Under the pieces are notes generated by a model. The model searched no databases and was not told the DNA's origin. It saw nothing but the letters and a program-made list of their open reading frames with translations. This document shows, one piece after another, positions 15,760 to 24,756 of a stretch of DNA of 64,000 bases. Location: the NCBI RefSeq assembly GCF_003335045.1, contig NZ_QOZG01000001.1, positions 62,001 to 126,000 of the forward strand, given 5' to 3'. The DNA comes from Paramesorhizobium salinisoli. GTDB lineage: Bacteria; Pseudomonadota; Alphaproteobacteria; Rhizobiales; Rhizobiaceae. The position numbers and the translations under genes are program-made. Within the stretch, counting starts at the first letter, position 1, and each line of letters opens with the position of its first letter.

Positions 15760-18219
15760 TCATCTCTTCGGCAACAGCTTCCACGTACCGAGCATTCCAT
15801 CCTGATAGCCGGCCTCGGATGCAGGAATGGTGAACGCCTCGATATTGCCCCAGCGTTCCGCCATGTCCCTGTAATGCGTTGACAGCACGTTGCCGGACTG
15901 GCCGGTTGTCTGGATATAGGTCGAGCGGTCGAGATCGCCCAGGTCGAATATTCCGCGATAGCTGGTGCCATGCGTCGCGCGGTAGGGATTGGCCTCGTCG
16001 TTCCAGTTGGGCGTGCCGCGGTCGAGCGTATAGGCGCCGCCCGACGCGGGCTCATTGACGTCGAATATCCGGTCGAGCGGCTTGACCCGCGCAAAAGGCC
16101 GATGCGCGCCATAGGCATAATGCAGTGCGCCCCAGTTCCACGCGCTGCGGTCGGAGCCGAGGCGCGTTTCCAGATCCGACTCCGCGTCCTTCAAAGCCAG
16201 CGCCAATACGTCGCCGCAGCTCTCCCGTTCCGGCGTGCGCCCGTCGTCGCACCAGTCGCGCGCCGCATCGGGCGAAAGCCAGCGCAGCATGGCAGTCGCC
16301 CTCGCCCGCCAGAACCCCGGAAATGCGTCGCCCAAATCGTCCGAGATGATGCGTTTCGTCGCAAACCGCAGCCATGCCTCGAAGATGAGCGGTTCGCTAC
16401 GCGACTTGTCCTCGCGATAATCCCATCGCTTGAGAGCCAGGATATCGTCGGCATTCACGTCGCTGCGTCCTTCGACGAGGCCGAGCATGACGGGGCCGAG
16501 CGCTGCATAGGCCGGCGAATAATCGTCGCCCTGCGCCTGCCGGTTGGTTTCCAGCGTCTGCTTGACATTGCTGTCGAGCATCAATGTGGCGATGCGGTCG
16601 CGCCGCCACGCCTCATCCCAGTCGAAGGTGAGGAAAGGCGCATAGCTGCTATCGACGATCTTGCTGTTGGCGGTGCCAATGGCGCCGCGCGTCGGGTTGT
16701 ATTGGCGAGGCAGATCCTCGTATGGAATATAGCCCTTCCAGTCGTATATCGCGTCCCAGCCGGGCGAAGGCGCCCGACCCATGATCTGGTTGGCCGGATC
16801 GCGCACCGGCACGCGCCCAGGCGCGATCAGGCCGATATTGCCATCGACATCCGCCACCACCATCGACTGCATCGGCGTCACGAAATCATGCATTCCGTCC
16901 AGATACGCCTCGACGGACTGGAAGTCCCACAATCGGAACCCCGCCGATATGGTCGTGTCATCCTGGGCAAGCGCCGTCCATTGCAGCGCCGGAACCGTAC
17001 CTTGGGGCAGATAGCGCTGCAGCCCGCGGTAATTAGCGGGAAGGACGGGACCGTGACGTGTGGCGCGGCGCTCGAACGTCACATCCTGCTCGTCCTTCAC
17101 CCGGATCGTCTCCGTCCGCTTGTCGAAGGGGCGATAGCCCTCAGGCGTCAGATATTCATCCGGATTATCCGGGTTGATCCGCTCCACGAAGATATCCTGC
17201 ACATCCGCCGCGGTATTGGTGAAACCCCAGGCCACGCGGTCGTTGCGCCCGAGAAACACCAGCGGCGTTCCCGGCAGGGTGACACCTATGAGATTGCGCG
17301 TCTCGCCCCCAGGAGCCTTCACCTGAAGATGCGCCAGATACCAGAGCGAAGGCGCGGTGAACTCCAGATGCGGGTCATTCGCCAGCATGGGCTTGCCCGT
17401 CTCGGTCTTCGTACCGGCGAGTACCCAGTTATTGGACGCGCCCTGCCCCATTATGCCGTCGAGCGCGGCAAATTGCTGCTCGTTGGGAAGCGCCGCATTG
17501 ACCGGCCCGCTGGCCAATCCAAGCAGCGTCTTCAGATCCGGCAAGTGCGGCGGCGTATCCTCGCTGAGCGGCGGCAACAGATCGTTCATTTCCGCGTTGC
17601 TCATCCCAAGCCGCGCGAATTTTAGCCGTTCCATCTCCTCGCCGATATTGGCGGCGAGCGTCACGGACATCATCTTGACCGCAGCGACCACATCGGTGGC
17701 CTGCCATGGTTCCGGCTTGCGGTCGAGCAGGACGAATTCGGGAGAAAATTTCGATGCGAAAGGCCGATCGTTGCGGTCGATGAAGGCATTGACGCCGCGC
17801 GCATAGGCTTCGATAACGCCCCGGTCCCGGGCATTCAGCACCTTGAAGGAATCAGCCGCTGCGCCATAGGCATCGATTGTGCGCAGGAACATGTCGGTAG
17901 CGACGGTCGCCTCGCCGAATATCTCGGAAAGCCGGCCCTGTGCCGCCATGCGAGCGACCTCCATCTGCCATAGCCGCTCTTGCGCATGGACGAAGCCAAG
18001 CGCCATGGCGACATCTTCCATCGAGGCGCCTGAAATATGCGGCACGGCATTCCGGTCGCGCGTAACCGTGACGGGCGCACCAAGCCCCGCCAGTTGCGCC
18101 TCGCCGCTTTCCGGAGCGACAGACCGGGCAATCCAGACATAGATGATCACGGCGGCGAGCAATGCGAGGGGAATAAGGGAAAATACGACCCATAAAAGAC
18201 CTTTGATGATCCGCCGCAT
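15760..18219 (-). CDS. Penicillin acylase family protein
   Basis: An 819-residue Ntn hydrolase precursor (peptidase S45). An N-terminal hydrophobic segment at residues 8-30 acts as signal or anchor, placing the enzyme outside the inner membrane. The autoprocessing site is in GQGASNNWV, making Ser262 the N-terminal nucleophile of the large subunit; the residue before it is Ala rather than the usual Gly. The conserved stretch ANDPHLEFTAPSLWYLAHL follows. Relatives act on beta-lactams or acyl-homoserine lactones, so quorum-signal degradation is possible, but the real substrate cannot be read from sequence. Confidence 0.88.
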   Translation of the reverse strand: MRRIIKGLLWVVFSLIPLALLAAVIIYVWIARSVAPESGEAQLAGLGAPVTVTRDRNAVPHISGASMEDVAMALGFVHAQERLWQMEVARMAAQGRLSEIFGEATVATDMFLRTIDAYGAAADSFKVLNARDRGVIEAYARGVNAFIDRNDRPFASKFSPEFVLLDRKPEPWQATDVVAAVKMMSVTLAANIGEEMERLKFARLGMSNAEMNDLLPPLSEDTPPHLPDLKTLLGLASGPVNAALPNEQQFAALDGIMGQGASNNWVLAGTKTETGKPMLANDPHLEFTAPSLWYLAHLQVKAPGGETRNLIGVTLPGTPLVFLGRNDRVAWGFTNTAADVQDIFVERINPDNPDEYLTPEGYRPFDKRTETIRVKDEQDVTFERRATRHGPVLPANYRGLQRYLPQGTVPALQWTALAQDDTTISAGFRLWDFQSVEAYLDGMHDFVTPMQSMVVADVDGNIGLIAPGRVPVRDPANQIMGRAPSPGWDAIYDWKGYIPYEDLPRQYNPTRGAIGTANSKIVDSSYAPFLTFDWDEAWRRDRIATLMLDSNVKQTLETNRQAQGDDYSPAYAALGPVMLGLVEGRSDVNADDILALKRWDYREDKSRSEPLIFEAWLRFATKRIISDDLGDAFPGFWRARATAMLRWLSPDAARDWCDDGRTPERESCGDVLALALKDAESDLETRLGSDRSAWNWGALHYAYGAHRPFARVKPLDRIFDVNEPASGGAYTLDRGTPNWNDEANPYRATHGTSYRGIFDLGDLDRSTYIQTTGQSGNVLSTHYRDMAERWGNIEAFTIPASEAGYQDGMLGTWKLLPKR

Positions 18220-18292
18220 TGTCTTAGTTTCCTCCCCGACGCATTTCGCAAACGTGACAGCGCTCCCACACTATTGAAGAGGAATAGAGATA

Positions 18293-19162
18293 ATGGCAAC
18301 AGTGGCATTCATCGGCCTGGGCATCATGGGATATCCGATGGCCGGCCACCTCAAGACGCGCGGCGGGCACGATGTGACGGTCTATAACCGCACGCCGGCC
18401 AAGGCAGAAAAATGGGCCGAAGAATTCGGCGGCAAGCACGCTCCGACACCCGCAGAAGCCGCCACGGACAAGGATTTCATCTTCTCATGCGTCGGCAATG
18501 ATGACGATTTGCGCTCGGTAACGATCGGCGAGAACGGGGCCTTCTCCACCATGAAGAAGGGCGCCATTTTCATCGACAACACCACGGCGTCTGCCGAAGT
18601 TGCCCGTGAACTGGCGGCGGAGGCTGAAAAGCGCGGCTTCCATTTCCTCGACGCACCCGTATCCGGCGGACAGGCAGGAGCCGAAAACGGCGTGCTGACC
18701 GTCATGGTCGGCGGCGATGAAAAGGTTTTCGAGCGGGCAAACCCGGTGATCGAGGCCTATGCGCGCGCCGTCGGCCTGATGGGACCAGTAGGAGCGGGCC
18801 AGTTGACCAAGATGGTCAACCAGATCTGCATCGCCGGCCTGGTCCAGGGACTGTCCGAGGGCATTCACTTCGGCAAGAAGGCCGGTCTCGATATCGAAAA
18901 GGTGATCGGCGTCATTTCCAAGGGCGCCGCAGGCTCCTGGCAGATGGAAAACCGCTACAAGACGATGAATGCCGGAAAATACGATTTCGGCTTTGCCGTC
19001 GACTGGATGCGCAAGGATCTCGGCATCTGCCTGGAGGAAGCCGACCGCAACGGCGCGTCCCTCCCTGTCACTGCGCTCGTCGATCAGTTCTACAAGGACG
19101 TGCAGAAACTCGGCGGCAACCGCTGGGACACGTCTTCGCTCCTGGCGCGCCTCGAAAAATGA
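18293..19162 (+). CDS. NAD(P)-dependent beta-hydroxyacid dehydrogenase (HIBADH/GarR family)
   Basis: A 289-residue Rossmann-fold reductase of the 3-hydroxyisobutyrate / 2-hydroxy-3-oxopropionate reductase family. Cofactor-binding motif: FIGLGIMGYPMAGHL. Substrate motif: DAPVSGGQAGAENGVLTVMVGG. Catalytic Lys in GQLTKMVNQICIAG. The residue after the second strand (VYNRTP) suggests NADP preference (Asn-Arg rather than Asp). The specific acid substrate cannot be assigned. Its stop overlaps the start of the next gene by four bases. Confidence 0.87.
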   Translation: MATVAFIGLGIMGYPMAGHLKTRGGHDVTVYNRTPAKAEKWAEEFGGKHAPTPAEAATDKDFIFSCVGNDDDLRSVTIGENGAFSTMKKGAIFIDNTTASAEVARELAAEAEKRGFHFLDAPVSGGQAGAENGVLTVMVGGDEKVFERANPVIEAYARAVGLMGPVGAGQLTKMVNQICIAGLVQGLSEGIHFGKKAGLDIEKVIGVISKGAAGSWQMENRYKTMNAGKYDFGFAVDWMRKDLGICLEEADRNGASLPVTALVDQFYKDVQKLGGNRWDTSSLLARLEK

Positions 19163-19860
19163 TCGCGCCTTCATCGAGCGCCGCTGATCTGATCGCCCAT
19201 CTCCAGACGCTCCGCTCGCAGGAGAACATCGCTGGCATGGGGCGCTTCGGCATCGTCACGGACACGGCGCTCGGTATTCCCACCCCGCAAATGCGGAGGA
19301 TCGCGCGGCTGGCGAAACGCCATCACGCGCGGGCGACAGAGCTGTGGCAGAGCGGCATCCGCGAGGCGCGGATACTGGCGCTCTATACCACCGAACCGAA
19401 GCTGCTGACTGTGGGGGAAGCCCGGTCTTGGGCGGCAGGTTTCAACTCCTGGGAAATCGTCGATGCGGCCGCCGACCTATTCGTCAAGGCACGGCTGGAG
19501 CAGGAACTCGTTCCCGCATTCGCTGTCGACGAGCGCGAATTCGTCCGCCGCACCGCCTTCGCCATGATCGCCAGCGCCGCCGTGCATCTCAAGCAGGAGC
19601 CGGACGAGACGATCCTCGCTTGGCTGCCGCTCATCGAATTCCATGCGAAAGATCCGCGCAATTTTGTCAAGAAGGCTGTCAACTGGGCGCTGCGCAATAT
19701 CGGCAAACGCAATCTCGCCTGCCACGAACAGGCGCTCGCGCTGGCCCGACGTCTGGCGGAGGAAAGCGACAGGACTGCACGCTGGATCGGCAAGGATGCG
19801 GTGAGGGAACTGGAAACAGCTGAAGTACTGGAGCGGATTGCCGCCAGAACGAAGATGTAG
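19159..19860 (+). CDS. DNA alkylation repair protein (AlkD-like HEAT protein)
   Basis: A 233-residue all-helical protein of the AlkC/AlkD-type HEAT-like repeat family. Typical blocks are NIAGMGRFGIVTDTALGIPTPQMRRIAR near the N-terminus, SWEIVDAAADLFV in the middle and DPRNFVKKAVNWALRNIGKRN in the C-terminal half. AlkD removes 3- and 7-alkylpurines without flipping the base. This protein belongs to the wider family, and glycosylase activity is inferred only. It is translationally coupled to the upstream reductase gene. Confidence 0.83.
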   Translation: MIAPSSSAADLIAHLQTLRSQENIAGMGRFGIVTDTALGIPTPQMRRIARLAKRHHARATELWQSGIREARILALYTTEPKLLTVGEARSWAAGFNSWEIVDAAADLFVKARLEQELVPAFAVDEREFVRRTAFAMIASAAVHLKQEPDETILAWLPLIEFHAKDPRNFVKKAVNWALRNIGKRNLACHEQALALARRLAEESDRTARWIGKDAVRELETAEVLERIAARTKM

Positions 19861-19890
19861 GAGACGTATCGCCGGTAGACCTGCGCCCGG

Positions 19891-21435
19891 TCAGGCCGCA
19901 CGCGATTGCTTGTTCGTCCGGGATTTCTGCTCGCGGGATTTCGTCTTGACGGCAGGCATCGCTTCCATGACCCGCGAGGCCGGGAAGATCGCTAGCCCTT
20001 CGGTGCCCTCGCGCAGTTTCGAATAGAGCCGGAATTCGCCGCCATGCATGGCCATCAGCGCCTGTACGATGGGCAGGCCAAGGCCGGTGCCCTGCTCCGC
20101 GCTCTTGATGGCGATACTGCCCTGTCCGAAGGCCGACAGCACGATCGGTATTTCCTCCTGCGGAATGCCCGGCCCATTGTCGCGGACCGATATATATTGG
20201 CCACCGCCTGCGGTCCAACCGACCTTGACCTGGATCTCCCCGCCCGAAGGGGTGAATTTCACCGCATTCGAAAGCAGATTGAGGACGATTTGCCTGACGG
20301 AGCGGACATCGACCCATAAGAGCGGCAAATTCTGCTCGAAATGCTCCACCAGCTTGATGTTCTTCTTCTGCAGCTTGATCTGCATCAGGTGAATGCTCTC
20401 GCTGACCGCATCCACCAGCCGCACGGCATCCTCATTGAGCGTATAGCGCCCCGCTTCGACACGGCTCAGATCGAGGATTTCGTTGATCAGGTTGAGAAGG
20501 TGCTGGCCTGATGTGTGGATGTCGCGCGCATAGTCCCGGTAGGTATCATTCCCCATCCCGCCCAGGATTTCCTTCGACATGACTTCGGAAAAACCGAGGA
20601 TCGCGTTGAGCGGCGTGCGCAATTCATGGCTCATCGAAGCCAGAAACCGCGATTTCGCGAGATTGGCTTCCTCGGCTCGACGGCGCGCCTCGTCCGACAT
20701 GGCATTGGCCGTTTCCAGTTCGGCGATCAGTGAATCCTTCTCGCTCTGGAAAGCAAGCGTCATGCGTGCCGATCGGTTGAAGTGGGCCGCGATGTAAGTG
20801 AAGAATATCAGTGCGGTGATCAGCATCACCACCGTCGTGCCGTGAAAGGCGGGGGCGAGTTCCGTCCTGGAGGAAAGACTGTAGGCAGCGATCGGCAAAG
20901 CGAATGCGGCAATCGTCGCGCCGCGCAATGCCGAGCAAATGATCGCGGTTGCCGCCATCGCCACCATAAGGACCAGCGCCTGTGCAAAGGGAAAGAACTC
21001 GACGCCACACGCCCCGCAGCGGATCATGGCGAAATAGGCCCAGCCAATACCGGTGATCGCATGGCCGGCGAGAAAGATATTTTTCCAATGCCTGAGATTG
21101 ATCTGGTCGGGTGGCGTCTGGTTGAACCTGTGCGTCGCCAGCGCCAGAAACCCGGAACAGCCGACCGTCAGAAGCCCCCAGATAAACATTTGCCTGTCGA
21201 AACCGAGCAGGAAGCCTGCAACAGCCACGACCAGCACAAGAATTCCAACGGAAACAGCACTTGCAGCCAATGCGCGCGAATATATCAGTAATATCTCATA
21301 TTCATAATTCGCCTGTCCGGACTTTTCGAGCAGGCGGTCGCGGGTCTTCCGCACCGCTTTCGCGAGCTCGGCATTGCGCGAGACGCGGCGACGATCAACG
21401 ATATTCTTGTCGACAAGCGTGGAGGATGACGCCAT
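19891..21435 (-). CDS. Membrane sensor histidine kinase (PleC/DivJ-like)
   Basis: A 514-residue sensor kinase. The N-terminal 45 residues are cytoplasmic and basic. Roughly six membrane segments lie between residues 57 and 216, then a short coiled coil (about 228-262), then the dimerisation domain with the phospho-acceptor His270 in SMSHELRTPLNAILGFSEV. The ATP-binding domain has N (NLLSNAVKFT), G1 (DNGPGI) and G2 (GTGLGLPI) boxes. The sequence after His270 closely resembles the PleC/DivJ/PdhS group that phosphorylates DivK in cell-cycle control of Alphaproteobacteria. No response regulator is adjacent, which fits that group. Which paralogue this is cannot be decided here. Confidence 0.85.
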   Translation of the reverse strand: MASSSTLVDKNIVDRRRVSRNAELAKAVRKTRDRLLEKSGQANYEYEILLIYSRALAASAVSVGILVLVVAVAGFLLGFDRQMFIWGLLTVGCSGFLALATHRFNQTPPDQINLRHWKNIFLAGHAITGIGWAYFAMIRCGACGVEFFPFAQALVLMVAMAATAIICSALRGATIAAFALPIAAYSLSSRTELAPAFHGTTVVMLITALIFFTYIAAHFNRSARMTLAFQSEKDSLIAELETANAMSDEARRRAEEANLAKSRFLASMSHELRTPLNAILGFSEVMSKEILGGMGNDTYRDYARDIHTSGQHLLNLINEILDLSRVEAGRYTLNEDAVRLVDAVSESIHLMQIKLQKKNIKLVEHFEQNLPLLWVDVRSVRQIVLNLLSNAVKFTPSGGEIQVKVGWTAGGGQYISVRDNGPGIPQEEIPIVLSAFGQGSIAIKSAEQGTGLGLPIVQALMAMHGGEFRLYSKLREGTEGLAIFPASRVMEAMPAVKTKSREQKSRTNKQSRAA

Positions 21436-21478
21436 TTCAGCAGTTCCGCGCTAGGTTCCACAGCCTGGGATTGCAGCC

Positions 21479-21507
21479 AGAATATTACTCATGCGCGAAA
21501 GAATATT
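21479..21507. promoter_or_regulatory. AGAATATT direct repeat upstream of the kinase gene
   Basis: AGAATATT occurs at 21479-21486 and 21500-21507, with starts 21 bases (two helical turns) apart, in the divergent gap between the kinase and the thermonuclease-like gene. Helical phasing suggests a protein-binding site; the regulator is unknown. Confidence 0.3.
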
Positions 21508-21595
21508 GAGCAATGATTAAAAGAACCTCAAGTTTTACGTTAGAATTAGATGGTAAACGCGCAGCGATCTTCCTGCTGCCGGTGGTTAACCCGAA

Positions 21596-22282
21596 ATGAG
21601 AGACGTGCGGAACGCATTCAGGCGCACTTACCGGGGCGGCAGATGGCGGGGACCCCGGCCGCAGCGATCACGCTTTCGCCGGCTGCTGGACTGGCTGCTG
21701 ACGATTGCCTTCTTCGCTCTGGTCGCACTCGTCGTGGCACGGCTGGATATTCCTCCTCGAGAGCGTGAGCCGATCGAGGGATCGGCCTACGCCATCGATG
21801 GAGATACGCTGATCATCGGCGGCCGGCATATACGCCTGCAGGGGATCGACGCGCCGGAAATGAAGCAGATATGCCGCCGCCATCAGGGCGAATACGCCTG
21901 CGGCACAGAAGCCCGCAATCTGCTCAAAACATTGATCGGCGGACGCACGGTGCGCTGCTCTGGCGCGGCCAATGATAAATACAGGAGGCTGCTCGGCGAC
22001 TGCCGGGTGGGTGAGATCGACCTGAACCGCAGCATGGTGGAGAAGGGCTGGGCTGTCGCCTATGGCCGCTATACCGACGAGGAAGCTGCGGCGCGCAGAG
22101 AAAACCGCGGCATCTGGGCCGGAAGCTTCGAGCGCCCGCAGGATTGGCGAAGAGCCCATCAAGGCACGGACGAAACGCCGCACAGCATCCCCTCGCCCCT
22201 CGAAACCTACACGGAAGAACTCTATCTCTGGCTAAAGAACCTGATAACGACTTTATACGACAAGGTGGGAAAAGGAGCTTGA
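21596..22282 (+). CDS. Membrane-anchored thermonuclease-family (SNase-like) protein
   Basis: A 228-residue protein. A basic N-terminus (residues 1-28) is followed by one membrane helix at about 30-50 (LLDWLLTIAFFALVALVVARL), then a staphylococcal nuclease-like OB fold. Active-site landmarks are present: AIDGDTLIIGG (metal-binding Asp), HIRLQGIDAPEM (Arg and Asp) and YRRLLGDC. The expected topology puts the nuclease domain in the periplasm. A C-terminal extension of about 60 residues is not part of the fold. The next gene starts 26 bases downstream in the same direction. Confidence 0.83.
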   Translation: MRDVRNAFRRTYRGGRWRGPRPQRSRFRRLLDWLLTIAFFALVALVVARLDIPPREREPIEGSAYAIDGDTLIIGGRHIRLQGIDAPEMKQICRRHQGEYACGTEARNLLKTLIGGRTVRCSGAANDKYRRLLGDCRVGEIDLNRSMVEKGWAVAYGRYTDEEAAARRENRGIWAGSFERPQDWRRAHQGTDETPHSIPSPLETYTEELYLWLKNLITTLYDKVGKGA

Positions 22283-22308
22283 ACAGACAAGGAATGCACG
22301 GAGAAGAT

Positions 22309-22932
22309 ATGGCTGCGCTTTGGGACGAGATCGCGCAATGCCGTCTCTGCCGCCATTCACCCCTTTACGGTAAACCCCTTCCGCATGAACCGCGTCCGGT
22401 CTGCGTGATGTCACGAACGGCGCGTATTGCCATCTGCGGGCAAGCGCCCGGCGTCCGCGTGCACAACACAGGCCTGCCCTTCAATGACCCGTCAGGCGAC
22501 CGGCTCAGGCAATGGCTGGGCGTGACCCGGGATGAGTTCTACGATCCAGCCCTTTTCGCCATCGTGCCGATGGGCTTCTGCTTTCCGGGTTACGATGCCC
22601 ATGGCAGCGATCTGCCGCCGCGCAGGGAATGCCGGGAGACATGGCATGATCGCGTCTTCGCCGAAATGCCGCAGATCGAACTCGTGATCGCCATCGGGCA
22701 ATATGCGCAGGCCTATCACATGGGCAGCCGGCGCAAGGCCTCGATGACGCAGACTGTCCTCGACTGGCGTTCATCGCTGGAAACTCCTGCAGAGGCAGGC
22801 CGCATCGTTCTCCCCCTGCCGCATCCCTCCTGGCGAAACAGCGGCTGGCTGAAGCGCAATCCGTGGTTCGACCGCGAACTCGTGCCCGAACTCAGGCGCC
22901 ATGTTCGAGAATTGACCAATAACAAAAAATAA
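22309..22932 (+). CDS. Uracil-DNA glycosylase family protein
   Basis: A 207-residue protein of the uracil-DNA glycosylase superfamily (COG1573). The N-terminus has a CRLC pair, followed by RIAICGQAPGVRVHNTGLPFNDPSGDRLRQWLGV (active-site motif 1 region), IVPMGFCFPG and the C-terminal LPLPHPSWRN. The last contains the His-Pro-Ser motif that contacts DNA. Only two of the Fe-S ligand cysteines typical of family 4 are obvious, so a cluster is doubtful. ATG at 22309 is chosen for its GGAGA site; ATG at 22294 is the alternative. It probably forms an operon with the upstream nuclease gene. Confidence 0.8.
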   Translation: MAALWDEIAQCRLCRHSPLYGKPLPHEPRPVCVMSRTARIAICGQAPGVRVHNTGLPFNDPSGDRLRQWLGVTRDEFYDPALFAIVPMGFCFPGYDAHGSDLPPRRECRETWHDRVFAEMPQIELVIAIGQYAQAYHMGSRRKASMTQTVLDWRSSLETPAEAGRIVLPLPHPSWRNSGWLKRNPWFDRELVPELRRHVRELTNNKK

Positions 22933-22951
22933 TTCCCTTTGTACCCTGTAT

Positions 22952-22965
22952 ATGTAGAACTACAT
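22952..22965. promoter_or_regulatory. Palindrome upstream of the Lrp-family gene
   Basis: ATGTAG-AA-CTACAT is a perfect inverted repeat 62 bases before the Lrp-type start codon. The following AT-rich stretch also has GATAC and GTATT arms. Lrp-family regulators commonly bind such short AT-rich palindromes in their own promoters, so autoregulation is likely. Confidence 0.5.
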
Positions 22966-23026
22966 TCTTGGATACTCTATGATTATTGCGGCATAAGGGT
23001 ATTCTATTTTCATAAGAGGCCATGCC

Positions 23027-23506
23027 ATGGACAGACTGGATCGGAAAATTCTGCGGCTGCTGCAGGAAGACGCGACGCTTGCAGTCGCCGACGTCGCCAA
23101 GAAGGTCGGGCTTTCGACGACCCCGTGCTGGCGGCGCATCCAGAAACTGGAGGAAGACGGCGTCATCAAGCGCCGGGTGGCGATCCTCGATCCCATGCGG
23201 ATCAATGCGCGGGTGACGGTTTTCGTCTCCGTTCGCACCAGTTCGCACAGCCATGAATGGCTGAAGCGCTTTTCGGAAGTGGTGACGGAATTCCCCGAAG
23301 TGGTGGAATTCTATCGCATGAGCGGCGATATCGACTATCTCCTGCGCGTCGTCGTCCCCGACATCGCCGCCTACGATTCATTCTACAAGCGCCTGATCGC
23401 CAAGATCGACATCCGCGACGTCTCGTCGTCTTTCGCGATGGAGCAGATCAAATACACCACCGAGCTGCCGCTGGATTACATGTCGCTTGATAAGGAGCCC
23501 GCGTAG
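23027..23506 (+). CDS. Lrp/AsnC family transcriptional regulator
   Basis: A 159-residue regulator. The N-terminal helix-turn-helix is MDRLDRKILRLLQEDATLAVADVAKKVGLSTTPCWRRIQKLEEDGVIKRR. The C-terminal RAM/AsnC ligand domain includes VVEFYRMSGDIDYLLRVVVPDIAAYDSFYKRLI. These proteins form octamers and respond to amino acids. The target genes are not evident; the flanking genes are a UDG-like protein and the convergent cobT. An inverted repeat upstream suggests autoregulation. Confidence 0.9.
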   Translation: MDRLDRKILRLLQEDATLAVADVAKKVGLSTTPCWRRIQKLEEDGVIKRRVAILDPMRINARVTVFVSVRTSSHSHEWLKRFSEVVTEFPEVVEFYRMSGDIDYLLRVVVPDIAAYDSFYKRLIAKIDIRDVSSSFAMEQIKYTTELPLDYMSLDKEPA

Positions 23507-23559
23507 GGGCGCATTCGGATTGACCGGCAGGCGCGTCTCCACTCAAAGCCCCACCCAAC

Positions 23560-24600
23560 TCAGTTCGCCTTCCCGCTGACGCCTGCCTGCTCGAAGGTCG
23601 CCATCCCCGTATGGCAGAGCACCGCCGCCTTGACGATTCCGGCGGCGAGCGCGGCGCCTGTTCCCTCGCCGAGCCGCATGCCGAGATCGAGCAACGGCTT
23701 CTTGCCAAGCTTCTCCAGCACCTTGCGATGACCGGGCTCCGCAGACACATGGCCGAAAAGGCAATGGTCGATCGCCGCGGGATTGGCCGCATGCAGGATG
23801 GCCGCCGCCGATGTCGCGACATAGCCGTCGATGATCACGGGCACTTTTTCCATGCGCGCGGCGAGAATGGCGCCTGCCATCGCAGCAATTTCGCGGCCGC
23901 CGAGACGGCGCATGAGTTCCAGCGGATCCTTCAGATGGCTCCTATGCAGTTCCACCGCCGCCCGCACCGCCGCTGCCTTGCGCTTCAGCCCGTCGCCGTC
24001 CGCACCCGTCCCGGGGCCGATCCATTCCTCGGCCGTTCCGCCATAAAGGCCGCAGCTGATCGCCGCCGCGATGGTCGTGTTTCCGATGCCCATCTCGCCG
24101 ATGCAGAGCAGATCCGTGCCGCCTGCAATTGCCTCCATGCCGAAGGCCATGGTCGCCGCGCAGGTCTTCTCGTCCATCGCCGCTTCTTCGGTAATGTCAC
24201 CGGTCGGATGCTCCAGCGCGAGGTCGAACACCTTCAGGCCCAGATCATTCGCGATGCACATCTGGTTGATCGCGGCGCCACCGGCCGCGAAATTCTCGAC
24301 CATCTGCGCCGTCACGCTGGAAGGATAGGGCGAAACGCCCTTGGCGGTGACGCCGTGATTGCCCGCAAAGACAGCCACGAGCGGCCGCGTCACCTGCGGT
24401 GTTGCCCTGCCCGTCCATGCGGCGAGCCAGACGGCGATCTCCTCGAGCCGCCCGAGCGAACCAGCCGGCTTGGTCAGCACCGCGTCGCGCTGGCGCACGG
24501 CCTGCGCGGCGCGTTCGTCCGGTCCGGGAAGGTTGCGGATCAGTTCGCGGAAATCGTCGAAAGGCAGGCCGGTCGTTGTCACGTCTTTGTATCCTGTCAT
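23560..24600 (-). CDS. cobT: Nicotinate-nucleotide--dimethylbenzimidazole phosphoribosyltransferase
   Basis: A 346-residue enzyme that makes alpha-ribazole 5'-phosphate from dimethylbenzimidazole and nicotinate mononucleotide, for the lower ligand of cobalamin. Characteristic blocks: KPAGSLGRLEEIAVWLAAWTG, VFAGNHGVTAKGVSPYPSSVTAQMVENFAAGGAAINQMC, LCIGEMGIGNTTIAAAI and RLGEGTGAALA near the C-terminus. The start at 24600 (MTGYKDV) gives the usual family length; an 18-codon longer N-terminus is possible. It is divergent from cobS, the next enzyme of the same pathway. No cobalamin riboswitch is seen in the gap. Confidence 0.94.
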   Translation of the reverse strand: MTGYKDVTTTGLPFDDFRELIRNLPGPDERAAQAVRQRDAVLTKPAGSLGRLEEIAVWLAAWTGRATPQVTRPLVAVFAGNHGVTAKGVSPYPSSVTAQMVENFAAGGAAINQMCIANDLGLKVFDLALEHPTGDITEEAAMDEKTCAATMAFGMEAIAGGTDLLCIGEMGIGNTTIAAAISCGLYGGTAEEWIGPGTGADGDGLKRKAAAVRAAVELHRSHLKDPLELMRRLGGREIAAMAGAILAARMEKVPVIIDGYVATSAAAILHAANPAAIDHCLFGHVSAEPGHRKVLEKLGKKPLLDLGMRLGEGTGAALAAGIVKAAVLCHTGMATFEQAGVSGKAN

Positions 24601-24756
24601 GCAAGGTTGATGGCAAAGTTGTTGGCAAGGTTTGATGGCAATTGTCTCGCGCAAGTCCTATAAGCGCCTGCTGCGAAAATTCAAATGACGAAGGCGACAC
24701 ATGCCGTCGCAGCCCCTCGCCCAGTCCAAGATAAAATGGGAATGGAGAACAGCATC

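Noticed and set aside
24601-24756. Cobalamin riboswitch between cobT and cobS
   Set aside because: The gap is too short for the usual structure and the conserved B12-box sequence is not seen; only short imperfect GGCAA/GTTG repeats occur.
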